Below are positions 6,258 through 8,878 of a DNA stretch of 8,878 nucleotides, piece after piece. Source of the DNA: Candidatus Omnitrophota bacterium (GTDB lineage: Bacteria; Omnitrophota; Gorgyraeia; Tantalellales; Tantalellaceae); the NCBI GenBank assembly GCA_030631915.1, contig DAOVKF010000061.1, forward strand, positions 1 through 8,878, read 5' to 3'. Positions within the stretch are counted from its first letter, which is position 1. The number at the start of each line of letters is the position of its first letter. The notes under the pieces are model-generated. The model searched no databases. It was not told the DNA's origin and saw only the letters and a list, made by a program, of their open reading frames with translations. The position numbers were made by a program, and so were the translations under genes.

Positions 6258-6341
6258 GGATTAAGGAGACAGGCTGTAGGGTCGATGGTCCAGGGGCGAG
6301 GGTGTAGGCTCGGGGAGTAGTGTTGCAGAGCGGGGTGTTGG

Positions 6342-6492
6342 GAGGCTGCTCCGGGGTGTTCCGGACAGAAGCTTGTACGTCCCAAGTAGCTACAATTCCG
6401 ACGCGGCCGACCCTGGAAAAATAAAGTTTGAACGGCCACTACAGGTTGTAGAAGTTTTCAAGCTTCTGGTAGGAATACCCCGGAGCAGCCTC
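6342..6492. repeat. 151-bp long-hairpin element (MITE-like or structured RNA)
   Basis: Two 21-nt arms, 6342-6362 and 6472-6492, are inverted copies with a single difference that would be a G-U pair if the plus strand were transcribed (an A-C mismatch on the minus strand). Inside them further pairs continue the same axis: CAGAAGCTTG (6366-6375) with CAAGCTTCTG (6459-6468), CTACAA (6390-6395) with TTGTAG (6446-6451), and GGCCG (6405-6409) with CGGCC (6433-6437), leaving a terminal loop of about 23 nt. No T-run follows either arm, so it is not an intrinsic terminator. The heptamer GTTGCAG occurs 13 bp outside the left arm (6322-6328) and 5 bp outside the right arm (6498-6504), a possible but asymmetric target duplication. 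The flanking 6258-6321 and 6505-6537 show nothing else. Confidence 0.75.
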
Positions 6493-6537
6493 ACTGCGTT
6501 GCAGGGGCACTGACCAGCTGAGTAGTTGCTATGGCGA

Positions 6538-8580
6538 TTACGCCGCAGCGGCTATGGCCTGCCGCTGGATCTCGTATAAGTTCCTGAGTTCCTCGAATTC
6601 AAAAGGCTCGGCCCTGGGGATGAACCGGAAGGTCCTGCGGCCGCCGCGGACAATGTCCATAAAAGGGTGCTCCGGCGATACCGGCTCCCCAAAAGCGAGT
6701 TTCAGCGCTATCGTGAGCATGTCAAGAAGCCTGATATAACTATTCTCCGGGAAATCTTCAGGCAGCGCTATTTCCGCGAAAAACGCTGCTTCCTTTTCCG
6801 CGTCCGGCTCCCTGAACGCATCAAATGCTTTTGAACCGAGCACTTTCCGGTCTCCCAGAATGACCACGTTTGACAGAGAGGTTTTCTTTTTGCCGATCTC
6901 CTTAGCCAGCACCCCTGCCAGGGCCTCTCCACTGCTTCTCTTTATCGTTATATTGCCCAGACCTTTTCCCCGCGATAAATTGTTCAATCTGCTTAAAAGC
7001 CCCTGTATGGCCGCTATCTGCGTTGCGGGGATCCAGCTTGTGTCAATACCTATTATGACGTTTTCATCCCGCTTTTTCGCTTCATACGCCTGCATGATAA
7101 CAATATCGATCAGATCCTGCGCAGGTCTTTTGTTTGTGCCTGAATATCCATTCAGCTCTTCTGCTGCCACGGTAATAAACGGTTTCTGCCTGATCCTGAC
7201 CTTCCAGCCATAATAATCCTGATTATCGTCAAACATGGCCAGCTGATCATCCCCTCTGCGTTTCAAAATATCCGCTTCAATCCCTTTAAGCCCGGGGATC
7301 TCCGTTTCCCTCACTTCCAATGGAAATTCCGGACCCAGGTCGCAATACCATTCCTTCATATAATCATACACATGATCGTCCGTGACAAAAAAACCGCCCG
7401 GGTTCAAAAGGGTGTATATAAAGCCAATAAAACTTTCCCTGCCCTTTCTGTAATCATACGCGGTCTCATTAGCGGCCCTCTGGTAATAGATATCGATCTT
7501 TTTCCCTTCCAGAACATGTTTATACTCATCCGGTCTGGTAACGTCAGCGTTGACCAGGGTTATTGAACGCTCTTTTTCAGCCGCGCCGCTGTAACCCCAC
7601 TGGAACGTTATCCTGGGACAGCCGCGGTATGAGCTGATCTTCACGGTATTCAGGTCCACGCCCATCACCTTTAACTCAAAGGCAAGAGCCGCGACCATCT
7701 TATTCTTACCCTCCACGGCGTGACCGCCGGCAAAACCTCTGAAAAATTTCCACGCGCAATAGTCTTTTGACAGATGTTTGTCTATATATTCTTCAGGGTC
7801 CCTGTTAAAACATTTCTTTAAGTCTCTTCGGGAAAACGCGAAAAAGACGTCGCTGTACTGTGAAATAAAATATGCCTCGGCCGCATTGGTCGATAAAAAG
7901 AAATTTGATACATCAGCGCCGGCCGCGCCATAAACCCCTGTCAGGGGTTTATCACCCGGATTTATAGCCCGCTTTACCGCCATGTCATGCTTAACATAGT
8001 GTTCCTGGAGTAAACCCACGTTAACGGGACGCCGGTCAAATCGCTCCACGCTTTCAGGGAGAGAGGCTGTTCTTTCCTCCGGACTTTCGCCGGGCCCTTC
8101 CTGATACTCACATATAAGCATCACTTCCCCGATCCCAACAGACACTGATACTTTGCCTGCGGCCTCCGCCGGATTATCATGCGGCAGGTAGTAGCGAAGA
8201 ATGAGTTTTTGACCACTGTCCCCTCCGGTACAGGGAAGACAGAACGTGTCACCTTCCCTGTATAATCCTTCCGGATCAAATCTCGTAATATCGACAGATG
8301 AGAGATGTTTTTCAATAAACCTTTTTAACCCGTCCGCGCTGATCTTGCTGCCGAACTGATCCAGGACCCGGCCTATTAAACGATTCAAATAGATAAGCCC
8401 GGCATCTTCCATAAACTCTATGGACGAAAACCTTGAAAACGGGGCAAGGGAATGCACGCTTCTTTGTAGCGCCCCGGGCTGCGACGCAAAAGAGATATTG
8501 TTAAGCATGAACAGGCATATCATACTTATTGTCATGGCCTTGAGCCGCAATTTATGTGTATTAAAGTGTTTTTTCATCAT
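6538..8580 (-). CDS. Exported Omnitrophota-type protein with methyltransferase-like Rossmann region
   Basis: A 680-residue protein of unknown function. Residues 1-33 are a signal peptide: a Lys/His/Arg-rich start, a hydrophobic run around MTISMICLFML, and likely cleavage after ISFA. The SLAPFSRFSS segment (44-53) resembles the post-signal region of large exported proteins I recall from Omnitrophota. Residues about 212-405 look like a class I methyltransferase fold: VYGAAGADVSNFFLSTNA (216-233) at the glycine-rich loop position, ITLVNADVTRP (340-350), IDIYYQRAA (362-370) and LLNPGGFFVTDD (391-402) as late strand motifs. The loop lacks a textbook GxGxG. Residues about 485-680 form a separate alpha/beta domain (VIIGIDTS 508-515, NVVILGDRKVLGS 571-583) ending in an Ala-rich tail. 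There is no visible Shine-Dalgarno site; a second ATG follows directly at codon 2. It has its own promoter. Confidence 0.88.
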   Translation of the reverse strand: MMKKHFNTHKLRLKAMTISMICLFMLNNISFASQPGALQRSVHSLAPFSRFSSIEFMEDAGLIYLNRLIGRVLDQFGSKISADGLKRFIEKHLSSVDITRFDPEGLYREGDTFCLPCTGGDSGQKLILRYYLPHDNPAEAAGKVSVSVGIGEVMLICEYQEGPGESPEERTASLPESVERFDRRPVNVGLLQEHYVKHDMAVKRAINPGDKPLTGVYGAAGADVSNFFLSTNAAEAYFISQYSDVFFAFSRRDLKKCFNRDPEEYIDKHLSKDYCAWKFFRGFAGGHAVEGKNKMVAALAFELKVMGVDLNTVKISSYRGCPRITFQWGYSGAAEKERSITLVNADVTRPDEYKHVLEGKKIDIYYQRAANETAYDYRKGRESFIGFIYTLLNPGGFFVTDDHVYDYMKEWYCDLGPEFPLEVRETEIPGLKGIEADILKRRGDDQLAMFDDNQDYYGWKVRIRQKPFITVAAEELNGYSGTNKRPAQDLIDIVIMQAYEAKKRDENVIIGIDTSWIPATQIAAIQGLLSRLNNLSRGKGLGNITIKRSSGEALAGVLAKEIGKKKTSLSNVVILGDRKVLGSKAFDAFREPDAEKEAAFFAEIALPEDFPENSYIRLLDMLTIALKLAFGEPVSPEHPFMDIVRGGRRTFRFIPRAEPFEFEELRNLYEIQRQAIAAAA

Positions 8581-8646
8581 CTTATGTTTTTATATGTAGT
8601 ATTACTAATGATTATAGTTATTATAGTAATAGACAGATAGTAAGCC

Positions 8647-8676
8647 ATTATATCATAAAGGCTATGGTTAGGTCAA
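8647..8676 (-). promoter_or_regulatory. Extended -10 promoter of the exported 680-residue protein gene
   Basis: The minus strand has TTGACC (8676-8671), an 18-bp spacer and a perfect TATAAT (8652-8647) preceded by TGA, which makes an extended -10. Transcription should start near 8640, giving a leader of about 60 nt that is strongly AT-rich, has no purine-rich ribosome site, and contains a 7-bp inverted repeat (ATTACTA/TAGTAAT, 8601-8607 and 8624-8630). Confidence 0.8.
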
Positions 8677-8747
8677 TAAAAATGTAGCGTAGGTGATAAT
8701 TAGGTGACGAGTAGCAATGCTCGGCGTGCGGGACTCTTTTTATTTTT

Positions 8748-8763
8748 CCCACCCACCCATCCC
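8748..8763 (-). other. G-quadruplex motif with very short loops
   Basis: The minus strand reads four runs of three G separated by AT, T and T (GGGATGGGTGGGTGGG). Runs with one- and two-base loops are the class that folds into the most stable parallel G-quadruplexes. It lies about 70 bp upstream of the -35 of the exported-protein gene and about 40 bp from the bidirectional terminator, outside any coding frame I can support. Any role in transcription or replication is inference. Confidence 0.65.
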
Positions 8764-8801
8764 TGTAACAGCTCTGCTTCGGATGGCTGGATTTTTTTTA
8801 A

Positions 8802-8840
8802 AAAAGAAGGACCCGGGCGACTCACCCGGGTCCTTCTTTT
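8802..8840. terminator. Strong bidirectional intrinsic terminator
   Basis: A 16-bp perfect inverted repeat (8802-8817 with 8825-8840) has a GC-rich tip (GGACCCGGG/CCCGGGTCC) and a 7-nt loop CGACTCA. Its AAAAGAA/TTCTTTT ends provide a U-rich tail in both directions; on the minus strand the T-run continues through TTCTTTTTT. It most likely ends a minus-strand gene lying beyond the right edge. The 38 nt to its right contain stops in all three minus frames that could be that gene's end, but no coding segment can be assigned. Confidence 0.9.
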
Positions 8841-8878
8841 CTTCGGCGGGTTATTCTCTCCTTTTTATTCTACCCGTC

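Noticed and set aside
6254..6439. 61-codon minus-strand open frame
   Set aside because: It starts inside the hairpin element, extends into the fabG promoter and has no recognisable protein features or ribosome site.
6342..6492. Hairpin element as the intrinsic terminator of the exported-protein gene
   Set aside because: Neither arm is followed by a T-run on either strand.
6322..6504. GTTGCAG heptamers as a target-site duplication of the hairpin element
   Set aside because: They lie at unequal distances from the two arms (13 and 5 bp), so chance is not excluded; kept only as a remark.
8708..8748. Plus-strand terminator ending in TTTTTATTTTT
   Set aside because: The only stems available before the T-run are about 4 bp, too weak to support, and no plus-strand gene precedes it.

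Overview
This window looks like bacterial chromosome of moderate GC content, with every supported gene on the minus strand. The best guess for the lineage is an anaerobic member of Candidatus Omnitrophota. That guess rests on the 680-residue exported protein at 6538-8580, whose post-signal segment (SLAPFSRFSS) and C-terminal ...LYEIQRQAIAAAA region resemble large secreted proteins I remember from that phylum. It also fits the bifurcating-type ETF. The assignment is from memory, not from a search.

Reading in the direction of transcription (right to left): 8841-8878 holds nothing I can assign. A strong, symmetric intrinsic terminator sits at 8802-8840, followed by a short-loop G-quadruplex motif at 8748-8763. 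An extended -10 promoter at 8647-8676 drives the 680-residue exported protein, which has a signal peptide and a methyltransferase-like Rossmann region. The gap after it contains a 151-bp element that can fold into one long hairpin (6342-6492).

The core is a six-gene unit, fabG-acpP-fabF-acd-etfB-etfA (6207 down to 568), driven by a near-consensus promoter at 6230-6257. It joins three type II fatty-acid synthesis components (ketoacyl reductase, acyl carrier protein, condensing enzyme) to an acyl-CoA dehydrogenase and an electron-transferring flavoprotein. The EtfA subunit carries an N-terminal 2x[4Fe-4S] ferredoxin domain, and EtfB has the motif of the flavin-bifurcating type. No enoyl-ACP reductase, dehydratase, FabD or FabH is present. 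One reading is that the dehydrogenase/ETF module supplies, or reverses, the enoyl reduction step and exchanges electrons among NADH, ferredoxin and acyl chains.

The left end is a separate transcription unit. An extended -10 promoter (494-522) leads into a class I cyclic-di-GMP riboswitch aptamer (329-440) with an enlarged P3 arm, then an unusually long expression platform with several hairpins (236-328), then an intrinsic terminator (206-235). A perfect Shine-Dalgarno site and the 5' end of a secreted-protein gene follow (1-153, cut by the window edge). c-di-GMP therefore probably controls production of an exported surface or extracellular protein by transcription termination.
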